Origin: Thermohalobaculum sp963721105
GTDB lineage: Bacteria; Pseudomonadota; Alphaproteobacteria; Rhodobacterales; Rhodobacteraceae
Length of the DNA stretch: 64,000 nucleotides
Direction: 5' to 3'
Assembly (NCBI GenBank): GCA_963721105.1
Contig: CAVRHY010000005.1
Span: forward strand, 372,001 to 436,000
The notes under the pieces were generated by a model, which worked only from the letters and a program-made list of their open reading frames with translations, did not search any database and had not been told where the DNA came from. Positions 25,196 to 33,875 of the stretch are shown here, piece after piece; the stretch's first letter is position 1; every line of letters starts with the position of its first letter. A program made the translations under genes and the position numbers.

Positions 25196-26338
25196 ATGCA
25201 GAAAACCGAATATTCCGACGCCATCTCCTCCGTCGCCGAGATCATCGACGAGGCGCGCAACGGGCGCATGTTCGTCCTGATCGACCACGAGGACCGCGAG
25301 AACGAAGGCGACCTGATCATCCCGGCCCAGATGGCGACGCCGACAGCCGTCAACTTCATGGCGATGCACGGCCGTGGCCTGATCTGCCTGGCCATGCCGG
25401 GCGAGCGCATCGACCGGCTGGGCCTGCCGCTGATGAGCCGTACCAACCAGTCGCGCCACGAGACCGCCTTCACCGTCTCGATCGAGGCGCGCGAGGGCAT
25501 CACCACCGGCATCTCGGCGCATGACCGCGCCCGCACCGTCGCGGTTGCCATCGACCCCGGCTCGCAGCCCGCCGACATCGTGACGCCGGGCCACGTCTTT
25601 CCGCTCCGCGCCCGCGAGGGCGGCGTGCTGGTCCGCGCCGGCCACACCGAGGCCGCCGTCGACATCGCCCGCCTCGCCGGCATGAACCCCTCGGCGGTGA
25701 TCTGCGAGATCATGAACGAGGACGGCACGATGGCCCGTCTGCCGGACCTGGTCGCCTTCGCCCAGCGCCACGCGCTCAAGATCGGCACGATCTCGGACCT
25801 GATCGCCTACCGCCGCAAGCACGACAACCTGATCCGCGAGGTCGACCACGCGACGATCACCTCGCTCTTCGGCGGCGAGTGGCGGCTCCGCGTCTTCCGC
25901 GACGAGCCCGGCCACATGGAGCACTACGCTCTGACCAAGGGCGATGTCGGCGACGGCGCCCCTGTTCTGGTGCGGATGCACGTGCTCGACCCGCTCGAGG
26001 ACGTGCTCTGCCTGAACGAGGACCGCTGGCAGCAGGTCCCGAACGCCATGCTCGAGATCGCCGAGGAAGGCCGCGGCGCCGTCGTCATCCTGCGCGACGC
26101 CTCCGAGACCGCGATCTCGGACCGGCTGCGCGCCAAGGCGGCCGGCGGCAGCCCGGGCCCGGCAGCGGGGCCGAAGCAGCTCCGCCAGTACGGTGTCGGA
26201 GCGCAGATCCTCGCGAACCTCGGCATCCACGAGCTGATCATGCTGACGAACTCGCCGACGCCGCGCCTCGTCGGCCTCGACGGCTACGACATCACCATCA
26301 TCGACACCCGGCCGATCCCGGACCGGAGGGGCGCATGA
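25196..26338 (+). CDS. ribB: RibB: DHBP synthase fused to a degenerate GTP-cyclohydrolase-II domain
   Basis: 380 aa. Residues 1-210 form 3,4-dihydroxy-2-butanone-4-phosphate synthase: DHEDRENEGDLIIPAQ, HGRGLICLAM, TNQSRHETAFTVSIEAREG, TPGHVFPLRAREGG and RAGHTEAAVD. The C-terminal half has the RibA fold (LRQYGVGAQILANLGIHELI) but lacks the zinc Cys triad and the Arg/Tyr of GTP cyclohydrolase II: the expected RVHSEC-type motif reads VRMHVLDPLEDVLCLNEDR. It should make the C4 riboflavin precursor only, so a separate ribA must exist elsewhere. The stop overlaps the ribH start. Confidence 0.93.
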   Translation: MQKTEYSDAISSVAEIIDEARNGRMFVLIDHEDRENEGDLIIPAQMATPTAVNFMAMHGRGLICLAMPGERIDRLGLPLMSRTNQSRHETAFTVSIEAREGITTGISAHDRARTVAVAIDPGSQPADIVTPGHVFPLRAREGGVLVRAGHTEAAVDIARLAGMNPSAVICEIMNEDGTMARLPDLVAFAQRHALKIGTISDLIAYRRKHDNLIREVDHATITSLFGGEWRLRVFRDEPGHMEHYALTKGDVGDGAPVLVRMHVLDPLEDVLCLNEDRWQQVPNAMLEIAEEGRGAVVILRDASETAISDRLRAKAAGGSPGPAAGPKQLRQYGVGAQILANLGIHELIMLTNSPTPRLVGLDGYDITIIDTRPIPDRRGA

Positions 26339-26886
26339 CCGAAGAGCACACGACCCTGCCGCTGCCGCAGATCACGCCGGCGCCGCACCTCCTGCTGGTC
26401 GTCGCGCCCTATTACCGGGCCATCGCCGACGACCTGGTCGCCGGCGCGGTGGCCGCGCTGGAGCAGGCCGGGGCAAAGCACGAGATGGTCGAGGTGCCCG
26501 GCGCGCTGGAGATCCCGACAGCCATCCGCCTCGCGTCGCGCGCGCGGCGGCACGACGGCTTCGTCGCGCTCGGCTGCGTGCTGCGCGGCGAGACGACGCA
26601 TTACGAGACGGTCTGCAACGACAGCTCGCGCGGACTGATGCTGCTCGGCCTCGACGGGCTCTGCATCGGCAACGGCATCCTGACCTGCGAGACGGTCGAG
26701 CAGGCCCGCGTGCGCGCCGCGGTCTCGGGCCAGGACAAGGGCGGCGGCGCCGCCGCGGCGGCGCTGCACCTGGTGGCGCTGGCGCGGCGCTTTCCCGCGC
26801 CGAGGCGCGACCGCGACCCGGCCGAGGGGCCTGGCGGCCCCGATATCCTGCTGGCGGGCCAGACCGGCCAGACGCGGACCACATGA
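26335..26886 (+). CDS. ribH: RibH: 6,7-dimethyl-8-ribityllumazine synthase
   Basis: 183 aa. It condenses the RibB product with the pyrimidine intermediate in riboflavin synthesis. Substrate-binding motifs are VEVPGALEIPTA, ALGCVLRGETTHYETVCNDS (general-base His) and GLCIGNGILTCETVEQA. The C-terminus has an extra basic/Gly tail (RDRDPAEGPGGPD). It overlaps ribB upstream and nusB downstream by four bases each, a translationally coupled ribB-ribH-nusB operon. Confidence 0.95.
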   Translation: MTEEHTTLPLPQITPAPHLLLVVAPYYRAIADDLVAGAVAALEQAGAKHEMVEVPGALEIPTAIRLASRARRHDGFVALGCVLRGETTHYETVCNDSSRGLMLLGLDGLCIGNGILTCETVEQARVRAAVSGQDKGGGAAAAALHLVALARRFPAPRRDRDPAEGPGGPDILLAGQTGQTRTT

Positions 26887-27431
26887 TGAGCGACGAGCAG
26901 CCGCCCCCCGACCAGCGCCCGGACAGGCGCCAGCAAGCGCGCCTCGCCCGCTCGGCCGCCCGGCTCGCGGCCGTGCAGGCGCTCTACCAGCTCGAGATGA
27001 CCGGCGCCGACTGGCGCGCCGTCGTCAAGGAGTTTACCGAGCACCGCCTCGGCGCCGAGATCGAGGGCGCGCAGTACCACGCCGCCGACCGCGGGCATTT
27101 CCGCCGCACCGTCGAGGGCGCCGTCGCCAACCAGGGCGAGATCGACCAGCTGACCGACCGGGCGCTGGTCGAGCGCTGGCCGCTCGGCCGCATCGATTCG
27201 ATCCTGCGCGCGCTGTTTCGCGCCGCCGGCGCCGAGACCATCGGCCGCCCCGACATCCCGCCGCGCGTCGTCATCGGCGAGTATCTCGACGTCGCGCAGG
27301 CGTTCTTCGGGCCGGGCAAGGTGTCGGGCTTCGTCAACGGCGTGCTCGACCACATGATGCGCGAGGCGCGCCCCGACGCGCTCTCCGGACCGGCGACGGG
27401 CGATGAGGCGAACAAGGACACTGGGCGTTGA
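26883..27431 (+). CDS. nusB: NusB: transcription antitermination factor
   Basis: 182 aa all-helical protein. With NusE (S10) it binds boxA RNA of rRNA operons. Signatures are ARSAARLAAVQALYQLEMTG, DRALVERWPLGRIDSILRA and PRVVIGEYLDVAQAFFGPGK. The family motif continues as SGFVNGVLDHMMRE. Its location after ribH is conserved in proteobacteria. A weak hairpin GGAGA...TCTCC follows at about 27450, without a T-run. Confidence 0.95.
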   Translation: MMSDEQPPPDQRPDRRQQARLARSAARLAAVQALYQLEMTGADWRAVVKEFTEHRLGAEIEGAQYHAADRGHFRRTVEGAVANQGEIDQLTDRALVERWPLGRIDSILRALFRAAGAETIGRPDIPPRVVIGEYLDVAQAFFGPGKVSGFVNGVLDHMMREARPDALSGPATGDEANKDTGR

Positions 27432-27722
27432 GCACCGTCAGGCCCGGAGATTTTCCACTCTCCGACCTGTGGCACACCGCGGCCCAGGGAGGGTCTGCGA
27501 GGAGCTGTTGTGCGACCGTCGCCAGTTCCCGCTTTCGTCTTGAGATGTCCAATTAAGCACCGTTAGCTCCCATTGCGCGGGAGGGCCGATCGGCCGTGGT
27601 GTCCGGCAGGCCCCCTCCTCTTGGGGGCAGTCGACGCGGTCAGATCTGCGACCGTATCGCCGTTGCCTTCAGGTAAGCTCGGAACAATATTGGTCCGGGG
27701 GTTCCTGCGAGTGTCCAGCCGC

Positions 27723-29102
27723 ATGCTCGACGTCGTAACGCACCAGGCCGTGCTCGACGCCATTCCGGCGTCAGCCGCGATCGTCGCCGACGACGGCACG
27801 ATCGTGGCTGTCAACCGGCAATGGATCAGATTTGCCGAGGAGAACGGCGGCGATGCCCGCACGCACTATCTTGGTGCGAACTACTTCGACGTCTGCGATG
27901 CGGCCGTCGGGGAAACCTCGGTGATGGCCGCAACGGTCGCCGACGGGCTGCGCGAGGTGCTGCGCGCCGGCGGCGAGTTCCGCTGCGAATACCCATGCCA
28001 CAGCCAGACCGAGCTGCGCTGGTTCGAGCTCACCATAACGCCGCTCGGCTCGGCGGGCCCGCCGATGGCGCTGACCATTCACGCCGACATCACCCCGCGC
28101 GTGCGCGAGCGTGAGGCGACCAGCGGCACGGACGAGCATCTCCACCGGCTCGGCGACCTGGTCGCCAGCGCCACGGACGCGATCATCAGCTACGACCTCG
28201 AGGGGCGCGTCCTGACCTGGAACGCAGCCGCCACCGCGCTCTACGGCTACCAGCCCGACGAGGTGATCGGCCGCTCGCTGGAAATCCTCTACCCGCCGGA
28301 CTGGCCGATGCGCATCACCGACTACCGCGACCTGGTGCTCGCCGACCGGCTGCGCCAGGGCGAGGTCGTGCGCATGACCAAGTCCGGCACGCCCCGCGAC
28401 ATCGCCATCAGCGCAGCCCCGGTGCGCGACGCCGCGGGGAACATCATCTCGGTCATGAACATCCACCGCGACATCACCGAGGCAAAGCGCACCCGCGAGC
28501 ACCTTACCACCGCGACGCGCGAACTCAGCCACCGCGCCAAGAACCTGCTGGCCGTCATCCTGTCGGTGCAGCGCCAGACGGCGCGCGACTCGACCTCGTT
28601 CGAGGAGTTCGACCACCGCTTCTCGGCGCGGCTCTCCGCGCTCAGCGCCTCGATAGACCTGCTGGCGGCGCGCAACTGGGGCCATATCGCACTGGCCGAG
28701 CTGGCCAGCCGGCAGCTTGCCGCCTTTGTCGAACCCGACGACCCGCGCGTCTCGATCGCGGGCCCGGCGGTGCAGCTTGACAGCCAGGCGGTCGAGGCGC
28801 TGGGCATGGCGCTGCACGAGCTGGCGACCAACGCGCTGAAGTACGGCGCCCTGTCCGGTGCCGGCGGAGGGATCGAGCTGACCTGGAAGCTCCGCCGCAG
28901 CGACGGCCAGAACCTGCTCGATATCACCTGGCACGAGACCGCGCCCGGCATCCATGGGGCGCCCGGGCAGACCGGCTTTGGGCACGCCGTGATGACCCGC
29001 ATCGCCGCCCAGCGGCTGGGCGCCGACGTCTCGCTCGACTTCGGCCGCGGCGAGCTGAGCTGGCGCGCCGAGGTCCCCGGCCGCCACTTCAACATCGGCT
29101 GA
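27723..29102 (+). CDS. PAS-PAS HWE-type sensor histidine kinase
   Basis: 459 aa from the ATG at 27723, with no membrane segments, so it is cytosolic. PAS 1 is at about residues 1-115 (AAIVADDGTIVAVNRQWIRF). PAS 2 is at about 140-260 (DAIISYDLEGRVLTWNAAAT, LYGYQPDEVIGRSLEILYPP), ending MNIHRDITEAKR, which often means a PAC motif. The phosphoacceptor His is near 271 in ATRELSHRAKNLLAVILSVQ. The ATPase part is ALHELATNALKYGALS and DITWHETAPGI, the latter the W-x-E motif of the HWE family. No response regulator is adjacent. The 291 bp before the ATG hold no gene. The earlier GTG/ATG frame from 27573 is less likely. Confidence 0.88.
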   Translation: MLDVVTHQAVLDAIPASAAIVADDGTIVAVNRQWIRFAEENGGDARTHYLGANYFDVCDAAVGETSVMAATVADGLREVLRAGGEFRCEYPCHSQTELRWFELTITPLGSAGPPMALTIHADITPRVREREATSGTDEHLHRLGDLVASATDAIISYDLEGRVLTWNAAATALYGYQPDEVIGRSLEILYPPDWPMRITDYRDLVLADRLRQGEVVRMTKSGTPRDIAISAAPVRDAAGNIISVMNIHRDITEAKRTREHLTTATRELSHRAKNLLAVILSVQRQTARDSTSFEEFDHRFSARLSALSASIDLLAARNWGHIALAELASRQLAAFVEPDDPRVSIAGPAVQLDSQAVEALGMALHELATNALKYGALSGAGGGIELTWKLRRSDGQNLLDITWHETAPGIHGAPGQTGFGHAVMTRIAAQRLGADVSLDFGRGELSWRAEVPGRHFNIG

Positions 29103-29223
29103 CGGCCCGGCTTGCGAACGGCTGCCGCCCGAGGCCCGGCACCCTTCTGCCCGTCCTTGGCCGTCTCCCGCCTGCCCGCCCGCCTCCGACTCCCCCGAAT
29201 GGATTGGGGGATTTCGCCCTCTA

Positions 29224-30389
29224 ATACCAGGTTGCGGTAGCGCCGACTCGCGAAGGGGATTCCCACGGCCGCAGATCTCTGACTCACTGTCCAAAACGGC
29301 AGGGGGCAGGCATGGGACGGGCGCTGACGCTTCGGGAAGACTTCAGTGCGGCGCATCTGAAGCGGCTGGCGCGGGCGAGCCGAGACGCGGGTCAGACGCG
29401 TCGGCTTCTGGCGCTGGCCGTCATTTATGACGGAGGGAGCCGGGCCGAGGCGGCCGAGACCGGCGGGGTCGGCCGACAGATCGTCCGGGACTGGGTGGTC
29501 CGCTTCAACGCCGAGGGGCCGGACGGGCTCGTGAGCCGCAAGCCGCCGGGCAATCCCTCGAAGCTCAGCGCTGCGCAGCGGGCCGAGCTCGTGCGCATCG
29601 TCGAGCGCGGCCCGATCCCGGCGGTGGACAACGTGGTGCGGTGGCGGCTGATCGATCTCGCCGCCTGGGTGTGGGACGAGTTCGGCATCTCGGTGAGCGA
29701 GGCGACGCTCAGCCGGGAACTCACGGCGCTCGGCTACTCGAAGCTGTCGGCCCGGCCGCGCCATCATGCGCAGAACGAGGAGCAGATCGCCGCTTTTAAA
29801 AAGACTTTCCCGCCCGCCTGGCGGAGGTCCGCGACACGCTCGCGCCCGGCACCGGGATAGAACTGTGGTTCGCCGACGAAGCCCGGGTGGGGCAGAAGAA
29901 CAAAATCACCCGCCGATGGGCGAAGCGCGGCACGCGCCCCTCCGCCCCGCACGACCAGCGCACGCAATCCGCCTACATCTTCGGGGCGATCTGCCCGAGG
30001 AAGGGCAAGGGCGCCGGCCTCGTCATGCCCCGGTGCGACACGCAGGCGATGACCATCCACCTCGCCGAGATCAGCGCCGCCGTCGAGCCGGGCGCTCACG
30101 CCGTGCTCATCCTGGACCGGGCCGGCTGGCATATCTCGAAGGCGCTCGTCGTCCCGGACAACATCACCCTCATGCCGTTGCCGCCGCGATCTCCCGAACT
30201 GAACCCGGTCGAGAACGTCTGGCAGTACATCCGCGACAACTGGCTCTCGAACCGGGTCTTCGACAGCTACGACGATATCGTCGCGCTCAGCTGCGAGGCA
30301 TGGAACCGGCTTATCGACCGCCCTTGGAAGATCATGACCATCGGCCTCCGCGACTGGGCTCATGGGTCATGATCACCGCAAGCTGGTAT
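29224..30389 (+). mobile_element. IS630-family insertion sequence, apparently complete
   Basis: 1166 bp bounded by imperfect inverted repeats: ATACCAGGTTGCGGTA at 29224-29239, and the complement of ATACCAGCTTGCGGTG at 30374-30389 (14 of 16 match). One transposase in two frames fills it. Family elements insert at TA: TA lies at 29222-29223 on the left and overlaps the end at 30389-30390 on the right, so the exact duplication is not resolved. The element sits between the histidine kinase gene and a short repeat upstream of the P450 gene. Confidence 0.85.
29312..30372 (+). CDS. IS630-family transposase (two frames, probable -1 frameshift)
   Basis: Frame 1 encodes the N-terminal helix-turn-helix part (LAVIYDGGSRAEAAETGGVG, RQIVRDWVVRFN) and winged region. 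The DDE part is in the -1 frame: ELWFADEARVGQ, VLILDRAGWH and SPELNPVENVWQY supply D, D and E. The frames meet at TTTTAAAAAG (29794-29803), where slipping back one base after AAG gives a fused protein of 353 aa, a normal IS630 transposase length. Such A-rich slippery sites are used for programmed frameshifting in many IS elements. A plain indel cannot be excluded, since other genes in this window have them, but those are +1. Confidence 0.85.
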
Positions 30390-30434
30390 AAACTGCACGA
30401 CTCCCGCAAGAGCCGTGCACATCGCCCTCCCGGC

Positions 30435-30461
30435 AGGGACGATTCTCTTGCAAGACTCTCC
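30435..30461 (+). repeat. 27-bp core shared with the element at 1681-1707
   Basis: The bases from AGGGACGATTCTC through TTGCAAGACTCTCC are identical to the reverse complement of 1681-1707. Weaker similarity continues on both sides (CTCGCGAGGGAAGACTCCC here, CGCGACCGGGACGACGCCC there). The copy lies 45 bp after the right end of the IS and about 150 bp before the P450 gene. The 17-bp inverted ends of the first copy are not present here. Confidence 0.75.
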
Positions 30462-30608
30462 TCGCGAGGGAAGACTCCCCCGTTCGGTGGCTTTCCCGGG
30501 CCGGCTGCCTCGATGCAGAGCGCCGATCGCAAGCCAGGGATGCCACAATATCTTGTGCGGAGCGCAGCCGCCTTGGCGACCCCGCGGGACCGGCCTATCT
30601 TGCCGCGT

Positions 30609-31970
30609 ATGACCTTCATCCCCCCGCATGTCAGCCCGCACGGCGCGCCGCTGACCATGTTGCAGTCGCTGCGCGCGGCGCGGCGCAACGTGCTCGAGAT
30701 CATCCCGGCCATCTGCTACCTCCAGCCGATGATCTCGGGGCGCATGGGATCGCGCTGGCACATGGTCCAGGACCCGGTCGCGCTCAAGCGGATTTTCCTC
30801 GACAATCCCGGAGCTTATCCAAAGTCCGAGGTCATGAACCGCATGTTGCGGCCAGCCGTCGGCAACTCGCTTTTCACCGCCGAGGGGGCGCACTGGCGCT
30901 GGCAGCGCCGGGCCGTCGCGCCCGTCTTCGCGCAGCGCAACGTCGTCGCGCTGGCGCCGGTGATGACCGCCACCGCCGAGCGCGCCGCTGCCCGCCTCGC
31001 GGCCATGCCCGGACCGCGCGAGATGGTGGGCGAGATGCTCTCGGCCACCTTCGACGTGATCTGCGAGGTCGCGCTTTCGGGCCGAGAGCACTTTGACGCC
31101 GATGTCTACGGCGCTGCAATCACTCGCTATTTCGAGACGGCGGGTAAGGCGTCTCTGCTCGATTTCCTGCAGGTGCCAAGCTGGATTCCCCGCCCCGGCC
31201 ACGTGCTGGGCGCCGGGTCGGTTCGCACCATGCACCATATGGTCGCCGAGGCAATCGAGGCCCGGCGGGCCAATGCGACCGGCAAGGCCGACGACCTGCT
31301 CGACCGCATGCTGGCCGCCGAGGACCCGGAGACCGGCCGCCGCATGAGCCCGGAGGAACTGCTGCACAACATGCAGTTCTTCATCGTCGCCGGCCACGAG
31401 ACGACCGCGCTGGCGCTCAGCTGGGCGCTCTATCTCCTTGCCGGAGAACAGGAATTCCAGGACCGTGCGCGCGCCGAGGCGCAGTCCGTCCTCGGCGGCC
31501 GCGCCGCAGGCGCCGCCGACCTCGATTCCATGCCCTACGTCCGCCAGGTGCTCGAGGAGGCCATGCGCCTCTACCCACCCGTCGGCTTCCTCGCCCGCGA
31601 CGCCGCCGAGCGCGACATCCTCTCGGGCCGCGAGATCCTGCCCGGCGACACGGTCTTCCTCGCCATCTACGCGCTGCACCGCCACCAGATGTGGTGGGAT
31701 CGCCCTGCCGCCTTCGACCCCGACAATTTTTCGGCCGAAAAAACAAAGGCCCGGCACAAGTTCCTCTACCTCCCCTTCGGCGCCGGGCCACGTGTCTGCG
31801 TCGGCGCGAATTTCGCAATGATGCAGGCGCAGATCATCCTCTCGACGCTGCTGTCGCGCTACCGGTTCGCCCTGACCGACGCCCCGCCGCCGGTGCCGAC
31901 CATGAGCATGACCGTGCGCCCCGAGGGCGGCGTCTGGCTGACGGCCACGCCGACGCAAACACGCGGCTGA
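30609..31970 (+). CDS. Cytochrome P450 monooxygenase
   Basis: 453 aa haem-thiolate enzyme, soluble, of the eukaryote-like bacterial type. Key motifs are the I-helix FIVAGHETTALALSWALYLL, the ExxR motif VLEEAMRLYPP, the WDRPAAFDPDNFS region and the haem loop PFGAGPRVCVGANFA with the ligand Cys at residue 397. Start ATG at 30609 (MTFIPPHVSPHG). No ferredoxin or reductase gene is adjacent, so redox partners must come from elsewhere. An MFS gene follows 64 bp downstream on the same strand, possibly exporting or importing its substrate. The substrate is unknown. Confidence 0.93.
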   Translation: MTFIPPHVSPHGAPLTMLQSLRAARRNVLEIIPAICYLQPMISGRMGSRWHMVQDPVALKRIFLDNPGAYPKSEVMNRMLRPAVGNSLFTAEGAHWRWQRRAVAPVFAQRNVVALAPVMTATAERAAARLAAMPGPREMVGEMLSATFDVICEVALSGREHFDADVYGAAITRYFETAGKASLLDFLQVPSWIPRPGHVLGAGSVRTMHHMVAEAIEARRANATGKADDLLDRMLAAEDPETGRRMSPEELLHNMQFFIVAGHETTALALSWALYLLAGEQEFQDRARAEAQSVLGGRAAGAADLDSMPYVRQVLEEAMRLYPPVGFLARDAAERDILSGREILPGDTVFLAIYALHRHQMWWDRPAAFDPDNFSAEKTKARHKFLYLPFGAGPRVCVGANFAMMQAQIILSTLLSRYRFALTDAPPPVPTMSMTVRPEGGVWLTATPTQTRG

Positions 31971-32034
31971 TAACAGACACCCCGCTGGGATTTTCGCTTG
32001 GGCGCATGGGCTGGCTTGCTGTATCGCCGCCGTC

Positions 32035-33255
32035 ATGCCCGACGGTGCCTCGCGAGAATACGCCCATGACGACGCCCGCGCGCGCCGCGCGGTGGTGATA
32101 CTCGTCTGGGCGCAGTCCGTGCTCGGCTCTCAAATGCCCGTCCACTTCATCCTGGGCGGGCTGACTGGCGCCCTGCTGTCCACTGACAAGTCCCTGTCCA
32201 CGCTGCCGATTTCCATGACTGTCATGGGCTCGATGCTGACTGCGCCGGTCATGTCGACGATCATGGGCCGCTTTGGCCGGCGCGCCGGTTTCGTGCTCGG
32301 CGCCACCGCCGCGGCCTGCGGCTCGGGGCTGGCGGCCTACGCGATCTCGGTCAGCGACTTCGCGCTGTTCTGCGCCGCCTCGATGATGCTGGGCATCTAC
32401 ATGTCGGCGCAGGGCTTCTACCGCTTTGCCGCGGCCGACATGGCCTCGCCTGCCTTCCGGCCGAGGGCGATCTCGCTGGTCATGGCCGGCGGCCTTGCCT
32501 CGGCAGTGCTGGGGCCCGAATTGGTCGTGCGCTTCAAGGACTGGCTCGAGCCGGTGCCCTATGCGGGCGGCTACCTGGCCATGGTCGGGCTGAACCTCGT
32601 CGGCGTCATCCCGGTGCTCTTCCTCAGGATTCCGAAGCCGCCGCGGCCGCGCCGCGGCACCCGCGCCGGCCGCGCCTGGCGCGAGATCCTGGCCGACCGC
32701 CGCGTCGTCGTCGCGATGCTCTGCGCCATGGTCAGCTACGCGCTGATGAACCTGGTGATGACCTCGACGCCACTGGCCATGATCGCCTGCGGCTTTGTCA
32801 CCGACGACGCCGCGCACATCGTGCGCATCCACGTCATCGCCATGTTCGCGCCCAGCTTTTTCACCGGCTCGCTGATCACGCGATATGGGCCGCCGCGCGT
32901 CATCGCCGTCGGGCTGGCGCTGCTGGCGTCGTGTGCCGTGGTGGCGCTGACGGGCTTGACGCTACCGCATTTCGGGCTGGCATTGGGTCTGCTGGGCCTG
33001 GGATGGAATTTCGGCTTCATCGGCGCGACGGCGCTGCTCGCCAGCGCGCACCGGCCCGAGGAGCGCGCGCGTGTGCAGGGGCTGAACGACTTCCTGGTCT
33101 TCGGCCTCGTGACCGTCGGCTCGTTCAGCTCGGGCGCGCTGATGGCAGGCTTCGGCTGGTCGGCGGTCAACCTGGCGATGATCCCCGCGCTGACGCTGGC
33201 CGCAACGGCGCTGATCTGGCTGGTGCTGGGCGGCCAGCGGATGTCGAGCCACTGA
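32035..33255 (+). CDS. Major facilitator superfamily transporter
   Basis: 406 aa with about 12 hydrophobic segments. The loop 2-3 signature is seen as MSTIMGRFGRRAGFVLGATA. A basic central loop (RIPKPPRPRRGTRAGRAWRE) splits two six-helix halves, and HRPEERARVQGLNDFLVFGL is in the C-half. The substrate cannot be assigned. It follows the P450 gene in the same orientation and ends 15 bp before the convergent bamE gene. An internal ATG at 32065 is a possible alternative start. Confidence 0.87.
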   Translation: MPDGASREYAHDDARARRAVVILVWAQSVLGSQMPVHFILGGLTGALLSTDKSLSTLPISMTVMGSMLTAPVMSTIMGRFGRRAGFVLGATAAACGSGLAAYAISVSDFALFCAASMMLGIYMSAQGFYRFAAADMASPAFRPRAISLVMAGGLASAVLGPELVVRFKDWLEPVPYAGGYLAMVGLNLVGVIPVLFLRIPKPPRPRRGTRAGRAWREILADRRVVVAMLCAMVSYALMNLVMTSTPLAMIACGFVTDDAAHIVRIHVIAMFAPSFFTGSLITRYGPPRVIAVGLALLASCAVVALTGLTLPHFGLALGLLGLGWNFGFIGATALLASAHRPEERARVQGLNDFLVFGLVTVGSFSSGALMAGFGWSAVNLAMIPALTLAATALIWLVLGGQRMSSH

Positions 33256-33270
33256 GGCTGCCCGCAAGGA

Positions 33271-33756
33271 CTATTGCTTGTACGGCGTGGAGCTGTCCTC
33301 GCCGAAGATGCTGCCGGTCGTGACGCCGATATTGCCGAAGGCCTGCTCCAGGATCGTGAGCTGCCGGCCATAGGTCGGCGTCGTCTCGGTCGCCAGGTCG
33401 ATGATCCGCCCGTCTTCGAGCCCGTACTCGTTGACCGAGGCGACGACGTCGTTCGGATCGAAGGTCACCGCGACGATGCGGCGGTCAACCACCTTGGGCG
33501 CGTGATAGGTCAGCTTCTCGACCCTGCTGGAGACGTAGTACCAGTCCTGGTCGGTGAAGATGCCCGAGCTGGCCGGCCGGCCGATCTTGCGGATCACCGT
33601 CTCGCGCGTGTCCTGGCCGGGCCGGATCTCGGCGAGCTGTTCGGGCAAGGGCGCATAGCCGTGCTGCTCCACGATCGGCGAACAACCGGCCACCAGCCCC
33701 GCGACCAGCGCGACGCAGGCGATCCCGGCAAGCGAACGAGTGCCGCGCGGACGCAT
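33271..33756 (-). CDS. bamE: BamE: outer-membrane assembly lipoprotein
   Basis: 161 aa. It is part of the BAM complex that inserts beta-barrel proteins. A signal peptide with lipobox ends at VALVAGLVAGC|SPIVEQHGY. The SmpA/OmlA domain shows LPEQLAEIRPGQDTRETVIR, KIGRPASSGIFTDQDWYYVS and ILVAVTFDPNDVV-like strands (here RIVAVTFDPNDVVASVNEYG). Start chosen at 33756, nine bases after GGAAGG; the ATG at 33762 is too close to that site. It is divergent from yceD, a conserved alphaproteobacterial arrangement. Confidence 0.92.
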   Translation of the reverse strand: MRPRGTRSLAGIACVALVAGLVAGCSPIVEQHGYAPLPEQLAEIRPGQDTRETVIRKIGRPASSGIFTDQDWYYVSSRVEKLTYHAPKVVDRRIVAVTFDPNDVVASVNEYGLEDGRIIDLATETTPTYGRQLTILEQAFGNIGVTTGSIFGEDSSTPYKQ

Positions 33757-33875
33757 GACCATATCCCTTCCGAACGCCGGTTCCGGCTTGTCTGCCCTAG
33801 CGCGCGGATGCTTTAACATCAAGGCGGTCGCGCCTAGGTCAAACTGATATGCCGAAAAATCGCTGAGGTGCTCCG

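Noticed and set aside
24943..25524. Plus-strand ORF across the rne-ribB gap
   Set aside because: It runs out of frame over the start of ribB and shows no protein pattern; the neighbouring frame holds the TPR remnant.
27681..27703. Possible EcfG-type promoter (GGAAC...GTT) before the HWE kinase
   Set aside because: The spacing between the two boxes is about 14 bp instead of 16-17, and the second box is poor.
27573..33255. Accessory stretch considered as a biosynthetic gene cluster or defence island
   Set aside because: Only a lone P450 and a transporter are present, with no synthase, nuclease, toxin-antitoxin or phage genes.
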